DNA from: Vicia villosa
Lineage: Eukaryota > Streptophyta > Magnoliopsida > Fabales > Fabaceae
Direction of reading: 5' to 3'
NCBI RefSeq assembly: GCF_029867415.1
Contig: NC_081183.1
Location: 16,302,404-16,366,403, forward strand
Length of the DNA stretch: 64,000 bases
In this document: positions 44,470 to 58,591 of the stretch, piece by piece
How positions within the stretch are numbered: position 1 is the stretch's first letter
Layout: each line of letters begins with the position of its first letter
Made by a program: the position numbers and the translations under genes
The notes under the pieces: generated by a model
The model's input: only the letters and a program-made list of their open reading frames with translations
What the model was told of the DNA's origin: nothing
Databases searched by the model: none

Positions 44470-45674
44470 TGTTAGGTGCCAAATTGAATTTTTATTTTTA
44501 GTTTAATTAATGACACCTTTCGACCGTTTTTATCGGATATTCGTACAATTCCCTGAAGTTTTAGATAATTATTTATAGTTTATAATATTAAGCTTTCATT
44601 TTATGTTAATATGTGTTTTAGTTATGATTTTGTAGGTTTTAGCCAATTTTGGGGAAGTTTGGAGCTTGTTTTGGCCTTGATTGAAGAGTGATGGGCAGAA
44701 GATAGCGCGCGTCGCGAGGAGATATGGGCGCGTCGCGCCCTGGACAAGTTATTTTGAAGCTTCAAAGCAGAGTGTTGCGCGCGTCGCGCGTCTGGGCGGT
44801 TTATAATTTTTAAGTGTAATGGCGCGTAGCGCGCTGGAGGGCGCGACGCGCCCTGGACAGAAAACAGTTTTACTATAAAAGGAGTAAATGTGATATTTTA
44901 CCTTCTTCTTGACATTCTTAAGAGCTCAAGGAACCCTAACTACTGTAGCAAACTGAGAATTGGAGATTTGAAGCTTTGATCGTCGATTAATCGCCGTAGA
45001 TGCTTGTTGATCTTCATCCTTTCCTTCTTGAGCAAGCTACCATTTTCATGGATAGCTAAATCTCTTTTGTATCAAGATAAGATGTAATCTTCCTAGCCTT
45101 TTGTATGTATTTCTTGTGAATATATTGTGTATGAACAAGTGATGATCAATATAGATGGTTTAGTTTGTTTATTAAAGCTTTTCTATGGTATAAGTGTTTG
45201 AGACATCAATGTTTGTATCTAGACCTAACTTTATCATCTATCAAACTATAAGTTACAGACATGGATTTAGCGTTTGATGTTTACTTAGTATCGGTTTTAA
45301 AACGTTATTTGTATTGTTTAAACGGTGGAGAAATCGTCGGTTAAACAATACGGTAAATCTAGCTATATCGTTGCGGACACGGACGATATAGACGTCGATA
45401 CGTAATTATATTGATCGTTAACAAGTTCATATACATATATTTATAGGAAGACATACAAATTTAGGTCGATGAAATCGAATCTTGATACATTTTCTTTAAC
45501 TTAGAACTTTCATTAATTTACTCTTTGCTACTAAAGTGTTGAATGATCTTTTGCAAACCCAAAACTAAAGTAACATTAACTCAAGACAAAATAGGCTATA
45601 GAACGGCGGTGATATCGCAATAATCCCTGTGGATACGATATAAACGAAAAGTACACCACAATACTCTTTCAACA
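44470..45674 (+). repeat. Athila 3' LTR
   Basis: 1,205-bp partner of 23119-24321, with the same palindrome array (44705-44851) and TATA box (about 44873), ending at the CTTAT duplication. Five of the roughly 16 differences from the 5' LTR fall in the palindromes. Confidence 0.92.
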
Positions 45675-46132
45675 CTTATCTTATCATATTTTCAATGCAT
45701 ATTAGAATGCATCAAACGACATCCCGTAGCTCAAGTTATGACATGTACATCGAGAAAGTATCAAATAATTGTTTAAGCCGAAATTAAGCACTTATTTAGA
45801 AAATAAGAAGAACTCAACTTGAATTTTAAAAACCAATTAAAACTAATTAAAACCGGTTAAAATGATGCGAGAAGTCATATAAAAGTCTTAGCACAAGCTA
45901 AAAGATAGTGTATTAAAATACAGTGATCATCGGGTCAACCTACGTGTCAGAAGAAAGGAGTGAAATGTCTCAATGATGGAAATGTATTTAATGCACTTGT
46001 TCTCCACTACTTTTTCAACTGTCTCTAAACGTTTCATTTCTAGCTCGCATCGGACAACATCCTTGGAGGCCGGCCAAAATCACTAATGACTTCTCCGACT
46101 CTCTCAATGCCCGACAAATTCTTGGGAGCAAT
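45675..46132. other. Resumed older LTR-like sequence
   Basis: Continuation of the 22155-23118 sequence interrupted by the Athila insertion. No gene; it merges into the Tat/Ogre-like LTR end at about 46133. Confidence 0.4.
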
Positions 46133-46406
46133 TGTTCTAGGTCGGCCAATGCCCAAATAACTGAGGTCCACTTCAACTCAAATCCACTCCACTTGATCCA
46201 AGGTATAAAAGTCATTTCACACAGAAATCAAAGTATAATCTTGGATATCCACTTTTCACTACACTCATCTTGAATCTTGAACTGACTTGGGCTTTGGAGT
46301 GCTAACCTTGCAGGTCCACCCCGCGTCGCCGTACTGAAGATCAACACTAACTGTTTGAGAATCCTCATCAGTCGATTACATCCAATTCTGGTTCTATAAC
46401 GAAACA
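46133..46406 (+). repeat. Second Tat/Ogre-like LTR end, no primer site
   Basis: Matches 12461-12735 (TATA box AGGTATAAAA at 46201, then GAGTGCTAACCTTGCAGG and an ACGAAACA end). It is followed by an A-rich sequence instead of a primer site, as expected for a solo LTR or 3' LTR. Its 5' boundary is not seen. Confidence 0.55.
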
Positions 46407-46813
46407 AAATTTAAAAAAAAACTCTCAATAAAATTAAATGATAACACATATATATTTTTTACATGGTCTATAAGTAGGATAACAAAAAGTTCTAGCATGC
46501 CAGACTTGCCAATTTTGCTCACATTTATTTTGAAGTTAATTCTGATTTTAGGTCTGCAGCCTCTAATCTTCATTATGTTTTGCAGATTTTTACAAGCACA
46601 AACATTAATAAGATTATTTTTCTTACAATTTTTAGTTTTTAGAAGTGCAAGACTCGAATGCCTGTTCCGCTCCACTTTCATTTTCGAAAGGCGAGTCAAT
46701 ATTTTGTACCCTCGTCCTCAATTATGTTCTTCCTACTCCACTCCATTTCTTTTTTTTTTGGATATTTGCTGGCATACCTAAACCCGATGAATTTGCCACC
46801 CTTATTTATAAGA
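46407..46813. other. AT-rich spacer upstream of glycolate oxidase
   Basis: Overlapping small frames on both strands without recognisable protein; nothing else seen. Confidence 0.5.
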
Positions 46814-46990
46814 GGGTTGCTATATGTACACCCAAAATTCTACACCAAGTGGTTACACCGTAAGAAATATTCTATAATTACATTTGTTTATTGGTCTCAA
46901 TATAATAAAAAAATAATAATTAAACATTTTAAAATACAAAACAGTAGTATTATACGGTGTAAGTGTTACAATTAGTGTAACAATAACATT
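46814..46990. repeat. Foldback MITE-like repeat upstream of glycolate oxidase
   Basis: GTTACACCGTA (46850) and TACGGTGTAAG (46956) are inverted arms around an AT-rich centre, with degenerate outer arms. The right arm recurs at 53131-53175 (TTATACGGTGTARGTGTTA...TAACATTTCTY). It ends about 500 bp before the glycolate oxidase start. Confidence 0.5.
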
Positions 46991-47494
46991 TCTTCATTTA
47001 TAAACATAGTAAGGTTATCTATAAGCACACTAAGGTTATGTCCATTGGCAAACCCACTTGTAGTAATCTCATTCATCATCATTCATGCACAATGGCAAAT
47101 TGATAAATGCATTATTCTTTCATTTTTCAAGACTCCTCCAAAAATACGTGACAAAGATATATTAGTTTCTCATATTATTTTTTTCAACAAGGATGATAAT
47201 GAAGAAAAGAAAGAAAGAATGGTGTGAAACACACAACTTGTTTGTGGCTAAAAACCACCTCACTTTGTTGATCAGATAATTTCCTTCAAAATAATACTCA
47301 CCTCCAAAACCTCATCCACTTGAAAAACTATTCTTCCTCATTCACGTTACAACAAAAATTTTGAGGCCCCATCTTATTTTGTCTCTATTATTCTTATCAC
47401 ACTTTTATCAAACCGTTGCTATTTTTCAGTTTCTATATTTTCTCACCTCTCTACATGCACTCTCTTGCTTAGTTTTCAACAAACACCTTTCAAA

Positions 47495-49741
<2,247 letters not shown>

Positions 49742-50629
49742 AAAGCTTTATCTTCATCATTGATTGATCTTGATACAATGATGAAAACTTGTTCTAATTA
49801 TATTATGTTTTGCATTTAAGGAGAACTCATTTAAGGTTTTTATATATTTGTAAAACTACATGCTTTCTCTGTATGGATAAATCATATAATACTTGTGTGG
49901 CTACTCTGCTACATTCACTCATTGTATATCTTTTTCTTTTCTTTTTAAAATATAAAACTATTGTTGAATAAAATAGGTGTTGGCATGAGAAAGAGTACTA
50001 TAAGTAGTTTTCAAAGGAGAGACCTTAATTAAGCTAACCTCGGATAAGTTTTAGGTATTGAGATTGTACTCCTTTTCTGTTGGATCAAATTCTTACATAG
50101 ATTTGCTATGGTTTTAAACGAGACTTTGTAAATGGATCGTGAAATTGGTCATTCTTGAATTAAGCGATTGTAAGAGTTATAAGACGGAACACCAAGATTT
50201 TAAAATAAAAAAATTAGTCCATAAAAAATAAACAACTTCTTTTATAATTTTTCATCACTAGAGCAGGTGGAATTTATATACTTGCACTTATTTTTTTTTT
50301 GGTCTTAACATATACTTGCACTTAATATATTAGTGATTGTTCAATAAGATTAAGGTTGCGTTAGTTTCAATTTTTTTAAATGGTTTTTATAGTATTATAT
50401 ATTTTTGTTTACAAAAATATTTACAATATTTTTTAATAAAAACTAATTAAAAAATTGATTTAAATAGTTAATTTTAAAATTTTGATATTTTATCATTTTA
50501 CTATAATATTTTAGGAATTAAAATTTCTAAAAATCACTTGAATTTGAAGATATTTCAAATACATTTTAATGAAAATTATTTTTGAGATATTATTTTTTTT
50601 TTTCGTAATTTTTACTTTATTTTAATCTT
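49742..50629. other. AT-rich spacer downstream of glycolate oxidase
   Basis: The first 150 bases are presumably 3' untranslated sequence. The rest is AT-rich and without a gene. Confidence 0.5.
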
Positions 50630-50830
50630 GGGTTAATAGTCATTTATCCCCCTGTCATATAGGCGAATTTTGATTTATCCCCTTTTTAAAAAAAAGTTTT
50701 GATTTACCCCCTGGTTTTTACACGCTTAGGGGGTGCCCAAATATTATAGGGGGTAATCCAAAACTTTTTTTTTAAAAGGGGGTAAATTAAAACTCGCCTA
50801 TATGGCATGAGGATAAATGACTATTAACCC
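50630..50830. mobile_element. MULE-type MITE with perfect 9-bp target duplication
   Basis: A 201-bp foldback. The left arm begins GGGTTAATAGTCATTTATCC and the right arm is its inverted copy, with pairing continuing through ATAGGCGA. It is flanked on both sides by TTTAATCTT (50621-50629, 50831-50839). A 9-bp duplication is the mark of Mutator-like transposition. No coding capacity. Confidence 0.85.
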
Positions 50831-50839
50831 TTTAATCTT

Positions 50840-51192
50840 TAAAAATGTATATTTATGGTATAAGATGTTAAAATTTGTCTTTCAACTTATAAAAAACATT
50901 TCATAAATTTTTGTTTTTGAAAATATAATTTTTTTTTAAAGTTAAAACAAACAAACTCTTAATAAGAAAAATGGAGTTTTTTTAATTTTAATTATGTAAT
51001 TCAAAATAATAAGTTTGATTTTAAATTATTGATCTTGATCTAATGATCAGTAATGTTTCATATGTATGAACAATGAACATAAATAATTCTTTATTATAGA
51101 AAATTCGAATTCGTGAGGTGATTGTGATGAGTCTGAGGAATGTTGTTTAAGTAGTAATCTCAAAAGTTTATTGAATCACTTTTAACATTAAA
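50840..51192. other. AT-rich spacer
   Basis: No feature seen. Confidence 0.5.
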
Positions 51193-53088
51193 TCAACTAT
51201 CTACCCAATACTATAATGTTGCCCAAACTGACTAATATACCCTTCCTTCAAAAAAAATTTACACTACCAAAAGGCTAGTGTAAAAGGCTATTTAAGTAAT
51301 TAACAAATTAAAATTTCATCTTTGCCATTTGTGTGTTTCTCATTGGACAAACTCAAATTGTTTTGTACTTCCATTCAACTTTTTGTTATTCTCTTTCTGT
51401 TTTCTCTATCTCTTTCCTCATTAGGTTTCCAACAAATATTTTCATTCCCTGTTTCTCTCTCTCCACGCCTTTCCTTTCTATCTTCTCTCTTCTCTCTTCC
51501 CCCTCCCAAACCCTAAAATCGCCGTGGAACGTTTCCTTCTCTTCATTTGTTTTCACATTCAGATTTGAAGCGCTATTCAAAGGTAACACAATTTTGATTT
51601 TGATTTTAACTCATAATCTTTTCCTTGTTTTTTCTCTTCTCTCTATTCACCCTCTCTTTTCTAATGTTTGTTTGTTAAACTGAGATCTAACTTTCTCTTT
51701 TTTATATGTTGTTTTTGTTTTGTGTTTGTTTGAAGTATGATGTTGTTGGTGGGGAAGATCGATGGTTGAAGAATAACTCGGAAGAAACAAGAAGTTTTCT
51801 TTTGTTGTAATTTTACTGCTTATCATTTATTTTTATTTATTTATTATTTTTTAATCTTATGTTAATTCATAGAATGTAGTTTTTAATGGATGTTTGTAAT
51901 ATTGTATCTTATTATTTAAGATTGTTTGCATTTTCGATTTGGTATTTTCTGTTTTTTCTTTCGCAAATCATAAAGATTAATTTGATTTAATAAAAAATAA
52001 AAATGGCTCACTGATAAAAGAAAATAAAATAAAGAGAAAAAAGAAAAAGAAAATATAAAATATAAAATGGGTCACCTTAGTCCACCCATTTCTCTATCCA
52101 TGTTGAACTAGCTTTATGAAGGAACATACTAAGCAATTTGGCAATGGTATAGACTTTTCCAATGCCCAGTGTTGTGTAATGTCAGAATAATCCATATAAT
52201 AATGTCTCTTTTGCTTATTTTACCGGATAATAATAGGTTCCATTAGCAGTCTACTTTTTTTGCGTTCTATCAATCTACTCCAAGTTTTAAAACCACATCA
52301 AGGCTGTAAAGAGACCAACTAAGTGGATACCAACTTAGTGAAATTGTGATGGTCATCCTAAATATAGTTCAGCCTAACTAACAAAACCTATTTCAAAATC
52401 ATCTCATTTAAAATTATCTACTATTTAAACAATCAATATAATTACACTCTCTATTTAATAAATTAAATATTTTTTAATGGAACGAATAGGAACACCTTAA
52501 AATTTACTTAACAAAAAACATAATTATATTAAGATAATTAAAAAATTATTCATAATTATTAAAAAAATTATTTTCAATGTCAATCAAAATTTCTACTTTA
52601 TTTACGGTTCACTATCAACAAAATAATTTTTTATTTTAATAAATAATTGTCTTTATTTCAGATACAAATTTTTTATTTTCAAATGTCAAAATTTATATTT
52701 TTCTCACGGGGCATTGTCATCAAAATATCTATTTTATTTTAACTAACAATTATTTTTATTTAACGCACAAAAATCTTATTTCTGAATGTCAAATTTTCTA
52801 TTTTTATTACGTGTCACTATCAATACGATATCTATTTTTATTTGTATGGTTTACATGATTTTCCTGACATTGATCTATCTTAAACCTTTTTTTGTAGATC
52901 ATTATTTTAACTTAGAACTTAATTTTTATATTACTAACATCCTATTAGTAAAACTTTTTTTAAATGGTTAATTTCCATTTTATATATGCAATTTGGTCAA
53001 ATGTCTTTACTTTACATTTTTCATTTTGTTCAAAAAATACTACACCATAATTAATGCACCCGGGCGACAGCACGGGTCTCTGACTAGT
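51193..53088 (+). mobile_element. Non-autonomous Helitron (copy 2)
   Basis: 1.9 kb, starting TCAACTATCTACCCAATAC after A and ending CTAGT before T. The terminal hairpin CCCGGGC-GACA-GCACGGG has one mismatch. The first 190 bases match copy 1 (7412). It too has a pyrimidine-rich, leader-like stretch with AAACCCTAAAATCGCCG (about 51400-51580). Near the 3' end are three degenerate repeats of the ACGG-GTCACTATCA type (52600-52830). No Rep/helicase frame. Confidence 0.78.
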
Positions 53089-53122
53089 TTAATGTATGAA
53101 AATGGTTCCAATTATAAATAGA

Positions 53123-53175
53123 GGGTTGTTATACGGTGTAGGTGTTATTTTTAGTGTAAAAGTAACATTTCTCAT
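53123..53175. repeat. Partial copy of the 46814-46990 repeat
   Basis: GGGTTGTTATACGGTGTAGG and the following TAGTGTAAAAGTAACATTTCTC match the right arm of the repeat upstream of glycolate oxidase. Confidence 0.5.
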
Positions 53176-53207
53176 AAAGTTTATACAAGAATGGAAGGCA
53201 ATTAGAC

Positions 53208-53690
53208 AACAAATTATGTCAATGTCTTTTTTATGACAAAAAGAATCTTCTTAAAAATTACATCAATTGATATAAAAGACATAACATTATTATGCATAAA
53301 TTTTTGGACTCTCCCTAAAATATTCATTGTTTGTAGTGTTATAAAATTAAAAGTGTCAAGGACAAATGATATGAAAGTATGTTTATTGTCAGAACACACA
53401 TTCTCATATTTGACCACTTTACTTGAAGCGACTTTGAAGGTTGTTTGTCCCACAGTAAATTCTCCAATCTTTAGTCGCCCAAATGGAGAAAGCATAGTCA
53501 AGTTCATACGTGCATGTTTTCCTTCGACCCACTCGTACACAAGAACATCGATTGATCTAAGTCTCAATCTCTCTTCATGTGGCTTAGTCAAAAAATTTAC
53601 AGGTGGCTCTTTTTTCACAAATACTTCGATCCTCCGAAATATATCAAATATGACATCCCTAATAAAGTCATGTCAATATTTAAAGCCTAA
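53208..53690 (-). pseudogene. Remnant of a repeat-borne legume gene (often auto-labelled auxilin-like)
   Basis: The minus-strand frame 53618-53214, plus upstream codons with one stop, reads VKKEPPVNFLTKPHEE, LRSIDVLVYEWVEGKHARMN, GEFTVGQTTFKVASSKV and RVQKFMHNNVMSFISIDV. I recall this pattern (VNFLT-P, R-DVLV-W-GGKHA, FTVGQAALKAASSKV) from a multicopy family in legume genomes carried with retroelements and mislabelled auxilin-like. Its real function is unknown to me. The frame is truncated at both ends. Confidence 0.5.
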
Positions 53691-53699
53691 AAAATCCCT

Positions 53700-55650
53700 A
53701 CAATGATTCATGTATTTTTATAATGTATCCAAACACGTCTTACGATAAATAGTACAAACCTCATTAATAGGAATTAAGAGAATCATAAAGAGATATCTTT
53801 GAATAGTAAAAAATTAAAAATATAAAAGTATAAGTATGAAGCAAGTTTCTTTGGTATCGATGTGTTAGCATATGAAGAAATAAAGAATAAAATACATGAA
53901 AATCTTCGTTCCAAAGCTTCACACTTTGCTTCTCCGTCAAAATTCCATGTCAAAATCGTCCAACCCTTTTTTCTACACGTTTCTCCTTTTTATAAAAGTC
54001 AAAATGTGTTAGCAATAGGTCACATCGCGCCACAATTTTTTTAATCTCACCGCAATGTGCTGTGTGAGGAACGAATCACGCCGCGATCACTTTTCATTGT
54101 GTCGCAATAAAAATAAAATTTCTTTACGATCTCCACACAAAAATTCCACTGTCAAATTGTTTTTTTTCTTCATTATTCTTCACTTTTTCACCTTTTTGCT
54201 CAATTCATCTAGTTCTTCATTTCCTTCCTATTTCTTACTCCGACTTGAACAAAATCAACTGAAAATGACTAAAATTATTGCAAATGCCTATAAATTTTAC
54301 ATGATGACAATGTGTAATCACAATCTAAAACTTACAATGTTAATTATCCTCAAGGAACTCATTTATAACTGTGATTTTCCATAGAACTTTGTACTTACCA
54401 AACTAATGACAAACACCAATCATAGCAAAGTTATCACTTCCATTCTTTACTTCAATAGAACATAATCCAAAGAGCTTTTCATCAACTTTCTATATACTTA
54501 ACCTTTCTCTCAATCTCACCGTTCACTCTTATTTGAAAAAAATATGGTAAACATTCATTCACATATAATTGACATAAAACATATGAATTTGCAAAATTTC
54601 TAAAAAATTCATCACTTTCTATTCGAAAACATTCTTTTAAGGTCTTTCAAAGTTTGTAATGTGGCTTATGTCAATGTAGGATATTTTTGGCCAATAGGTT
54701 TAATTCCTTGGAGTTAAGTATCTGCCACCTTCCTATTTTCACCTCATCTTTACATATTCTTTTTTAATTGATGGGTAATAGAATTCATAATATTTTTTCC
54801 AGAAGCTCTAAATTTGAACATTATAAAGAATTTTTCTAGCTTCCATTCTTTCTTTTATTTTTTTTTTGTTTTTCATCATCTTTTATTGATTCTAGGATTC
54901 TAGTACCCATACCCCAAACTTAAATTGTTGCTAGTTTTAGAAACAACCATAAACATAACTTTTTACATGAACTAGAAAAATAACAATCTACCTAACTTCA
55001 ATGAGGATGAAAAAATTACTCTTTCAAGTCAATCGACTAAATATGTGGAAAAGTCACCGAAAGAAATGTCCCAAGCGCAAAGGGTTTAACGACTAATAAA
55101 AATGTGTAAGGGTGACCTAAGAAAGGTTAAGTTAAAAATAAGCAACTTTCCCTAGTTTGTAATCAAACCGACGAAAAACAATTCAGAAATAAAGCAAATC
55201 CTAGTAGATGAACAATCATATGGAAACTCATAATAAGAAAAAGGTATATAATAGAAATATTTGACTCAAACCTTACTTTCTAATGTATCAGGAAGTTGAG
55301 TACAAGATCTTTGAATATTACTCTTCTTCATACATTTAATCTGGAGTAGAAACTTCTAGAAAAAATCTTCCTTCTCTATTCTTTTTCTTCTCTTTCTTTT
55401 TTGTGTCTTTCATTATTTTATTGTCATTGAGATGGCATCATACTAAGAACTAAATAAGATAATAGAAAAAATTCATTCATTAAATAAAGCAATAATATAG
55501 TTCACAAACCGAAAAAACATAAAAGACAAAATGAAATAAAAATAAATGGCATCAATTTGTGAGTTAAACTACAACTACACGATTATGCATAATCATTCTA
55601 TTAAAATAGTTATCTTTCTCTCAAAACAATCCATGGATCAATTTCTGAAA
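53700..55650. other. AT-rich spacer, no gene
   Basis: Two small plus-strand frames (53862-54044, 54055-54384) have no recognisable product. Pyrimidine-rich stretches occur near 54840-54870 and 55370-55410. Nothing else seen. Confidence 0.5.
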
Positions 55651-55659
55651 TTTTTTGAT

Positions 55660-56470
55660 ATTCCACTAAAAAAATAATAAATGTACTTTCTCCACCATGT
55701 TCACATGCAATCCTAAATGTTCGGATACATTTTTTCATCCTAAACTAACTTTTTTGAATTCATCTTAAATCTGCTTCTCCAAAACTAATTCAAAAACATG
55801 CTGAATTTGCAGCTTGCTTGCTACAACTTTTTCATAAACAAAATGAATGTCTATCTCTGTGTGCTTAGTTTTAGTATGTAGAATGAGATTATAAGAAAAC
55901 ATAATTGCATTGAGGTTATCACATAGTAGTTAAGTTCTAAAAAAAGTGACTAAAGCCACAACAATTTTAAGGTTGTGTAAGCAGATGCTCCATATCATGC
56001 TCCATATCTTGCCTCAATACTTGATAGTGCCACAAGAGATTATTTCTTTGAGCTCTAAGAGACCAACTTAAGACCAAAATAAACACAAGATCCTAAAGTT
56101 GATAATCTATCATCAGAATTATTGACTCAATCTGAATAACTACAGATCCATAGAAAATTGTTGAAGGGGATTAGTTGGTGAGAGGATGAAACCTTGCACG
56201 ATGATCCCACTAGGTACCTTAGAATTCGTTTGACCTTACTCCAATGAGTCTCAAGTGGATTGACCATGAATTTACAAGCTTTGTTGACATAAAAAGCAAT
56301 GTCGGATCGAGTAATTATAACATATTGCAATGCTCCAACTGTTCAACTGTGGAGAGTTGGAACTGAAAGTGTATTAGTGCCATGTTTGATAAGTTTGCAC
56401 TTATAGAACATTGGTGTACTAACTTCATTAACATCAACCATGTTTCCTTTGGACAAGAAAACCTTTGATG
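55660..56470 (-). pseudogene. Copia RT-RNase H C-terminal remnant
   Basis: On minus: a VDVNEVSTPMFYKCKL-like segment, a stop, then ALQYVIITRSDIAFYVNKAC and MVNPLETHWSKVKRILRYLV. RNase H follows with SDWVNNSDDRLSTLGSCVYF and LVSWSSKK, a stop, ALSSIEARYGA. HTKTKHIEIDIHFVYEKVV and LVEK-type codons reach about 55660. Several stops and missing 5' two-thirds show an old fragment of a copia element different from the intact one at 39347. Confidence 0.75.
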
Positions 56471-56481
56471 TATTTTGTTTC

Positions 56482-56963
56482 TGTCAAAATCATATAGCCA
56501 TTAGACTGATAATACATTTCTTGTTGGACATGTGACTTCAAACACAAGAGGAGAAAATGAATTGTGTAGTTCAGAAAAACATGACTTTGAAAAAATATGT
56601 GGGTTAAAATAAGAGTTTAAAAACATTTTGAAAATAGTCTTAGTATTAAGCAGCGGAAAAAATAAATTAGCAGAATTATAAATTATGGAAAATAAAGAGT
56701 TAAGGGAAAAAGAGATCATCGATGTCAAAATCATATAGCCATTAGATTGATAATACACTTCTTGTTGGACATGTGACTTCACACAAGAGGAGGGGGTGAA
56801 TTGCGTGGTTCATAAAAACATGACTTTGAAAAAATTTGTGGGTTAAAATAAGAGTTTAAAAATATTTTGAAAATAGTCTTAATATTAAGCAGCAGAAAAA
56901 ATAAATTATCAGAATTATAAATTATGGAAAATAGAGAGTTAAAGGAAAGAGAGATCACCAAGA
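56482..56963. repeat. Two tandem copies of a 241-bp unit
   Basis: 56482-56722 and 56723-56963 share TCAAAATCATATAGCCATTA, TTGTTGGACATGTGACTTCA and GACTTTGAAAAAAT with scattered differences and small indels. The repeat abuts the copia remnant and may be part of its LTR or leader. Confidence 0.7.
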
Positions 56964-57229
56964 ATTATAGAGGTTCACTCAAACAAGAAAAAGACCTACT
57001 CCTCTCTCCAATAATTGATCTTGAAAGTATCCAATAAACTTGAGAGTTTTTAGTAGGTTATACTGACGAACCCTCCTTATACACGCAAACTAAAGTTTGA
57101 GGTTGAATTCTAACAAAACAATAGACAATAGAGTGAAGCGGCGAGTCTTCATTCCAATGGGCGTATATAAGTGGTTAGTCTCCTTTCCACGACAAACTTT
57201 GCAAGCTTTTAATACCATGATGAGCTCAC

Positions 57230-57480
57230 GAACCTTAAACCTTAATTTTATACCGGGCTAATCAATAACCTTTGAGATTTTAGTATCGAGCTAATCTTGA
57301 ACCTAATTAAGCTTTTAATACTCGGCTAAGCTTTAACCTAAACTTGGTTTTACCACGGGCTAACCAAGAACTCGTGTGATTTTAATACTGGGTTAATTTC
57401 AAACCTAATAAAGCTTTTAATATCGGGCTGAACGTTAACCTAAACTTGGTTCTACCACGGGCTAACCAAGAACCTATGAG
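57230..57480. repeat. About 101-bp tandem repeat, two and a half copies
   Basis: Units at about 57278-57378 and 57379-57480 share TTAACCTAAACTTGGTT and ACCACGGGCTAACCAAGAAC; a partial copy precedes them (GGGCTAATCAATAACCTT). No coding potential. 57481-57915 holds nothing I recognise. Confidence 0.65.
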
Positions 57481-57915
57481 AGTTTTTATGAAAGGTTGAG
57501 CTTTTGAATCTAAACAAGAGTTTGGTCACTTAATCTCCAAACTAAAACTTTTTACGAATTTAGCTTCTAACCAAAATAATATCTAATTAGATAAAATTTT
57601 CAACCAAGATATAAACAAAAGTTTCTTAGTAACTTATATATCTATCATTCCAAAATTACCACTTCTCACTTGCAAAAAAGACTTTCTCAAAAAATACTTT
57701 GGCTAAAAACTTAGCGAGAGATAGTAAAAATTTTTTAAAGAAAGAATGTGAAGTATGAAATAAAACTCGAGAAATTAATTTTAATACTTGATAATCGATT
57801 AACACCTAATATTAATAAATTAGATACCCAAAAAATAATCGGTTATAAGTTAATAAAATGAAATAAAAGTAACTAATTACATCCCTTTAACATTGAGCAT
57901 TTAGAAAATGCCTAT

Positions 57916-58434
57916 GTTTAGGGATATCAACGGGGCGGGTCGGGAACGGGTATTACCTCCCTCAAACCCAAACCCGAATCTCCAAACAGTCCCCGTTTCC
58001 CGCCCCAAACCCAAACAGGGATGGAGAATTAAAACAAAAAACCCCACCCAAACGGATTCGGGTTGGGTTCGGGTATCCCCGCCCCGCCACCATCCATTTA
58101 GTGAAATCAATTTTTCTAATAGAAATAATCATTTTTTCTAAAATTAACTTAATAATAAAATGAAACAATTTCAAAAAAATTTATACATATATTTCAAATA
58201 TTTTAAATAATAAATACAAATCAAAATATCAAAACTTTGACCACATATTTAATATTCAAAATTATCAAAAATATATAATAATATACACAATGAAATAAAC
58301 GGTGCGGGTTCGGGGACGAGTTTGGGGTGGGTACTAGTGTCCTCATTACCCGACTCGTTCTCATATTTTGTAATCGAGGAAAACTCAAACCCGAACCCAA
58401 ACTCAGTCAAAGTGGATTTTCCCCGTCAACTTCA
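57916..58434. repeat. GC-rich hAT-like MITE remnant upstream of the chaperonin gene
   Basis: Starts AGGGATATCAACGGGGCGGG and holds many CGGGT/ACCCG motifs in both directions with AT-rich sequence between (58130-58290). This is typical of a widespread plant hAT-derived MITE class. Ends are eroded and no clear 8-bp duplication is found. The short Pro/Gly-rich frames across it are artefacts of the GC-rich repeats. Confidence 0.45.
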
Positions 58435-58542
58435 GGACGGGTTTAGATGAGTACCCGGGGTACGAGTTTTATTGCCATTACTCAGTCAGGGCGGGTTTAG
58501 ATGAGTACCGGGGGTACGGGTTTTATTGCCATTACTGAGTCA
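58435..58542. repeat. 54-bp tandem duplication upstream of the chaperonin gene
   Basis: Two copies (58435-58488, 58489-58542) of a unit containing CGGGTTTAGATGAGTACC and GTTTTATTGCCATTACT with about four differences. It ends about 50 bp before the first heat-shock-like site. Confidence 0.8.
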
Positions 58543-58591
58543 CTAGTTCCATAGTAGTAGAAGAAGGCGTTTGATTCTCCTAATAACAAAA

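Larger units (their letters stand above)
23119..45674 (+). mobile_element. Athila-type Ty3/gypsy retrotransposon with two nested insertions
   Basis: The LTRs are 23119-24321 and 44470-45674, and the 5-bp duplication CTTAT occurs at 23114-23118 and 45675-45679. A tRNA-Asp-type primer site, gag-pol in one long frame, an env-position gene (30858-31925) and a G-rich polypurine tract (TTGGGGAGAG) follow in Athila order. A 6.7-kb non-autonomous element (31943-38632) and a 5.0-kb copia element (39347-44358) interrupt it downstream of the env-like gene. Without them it would be about 10.9 kb, normal for Athila. I count roughly 16 differences between the LTRs (about 1.3 percent), several in CpG palindromes. 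A stop in gag and a one-base shift in integrase make this copy nonautonomous now. Confidence 0.92.

Noticed and set aside
57901..58174. Pro/Gly-rich frames on both strands upstream of the chaperonin gene
   Set aside because: Produced by ACCCG/CGGGT repeats in a MITE remnant.
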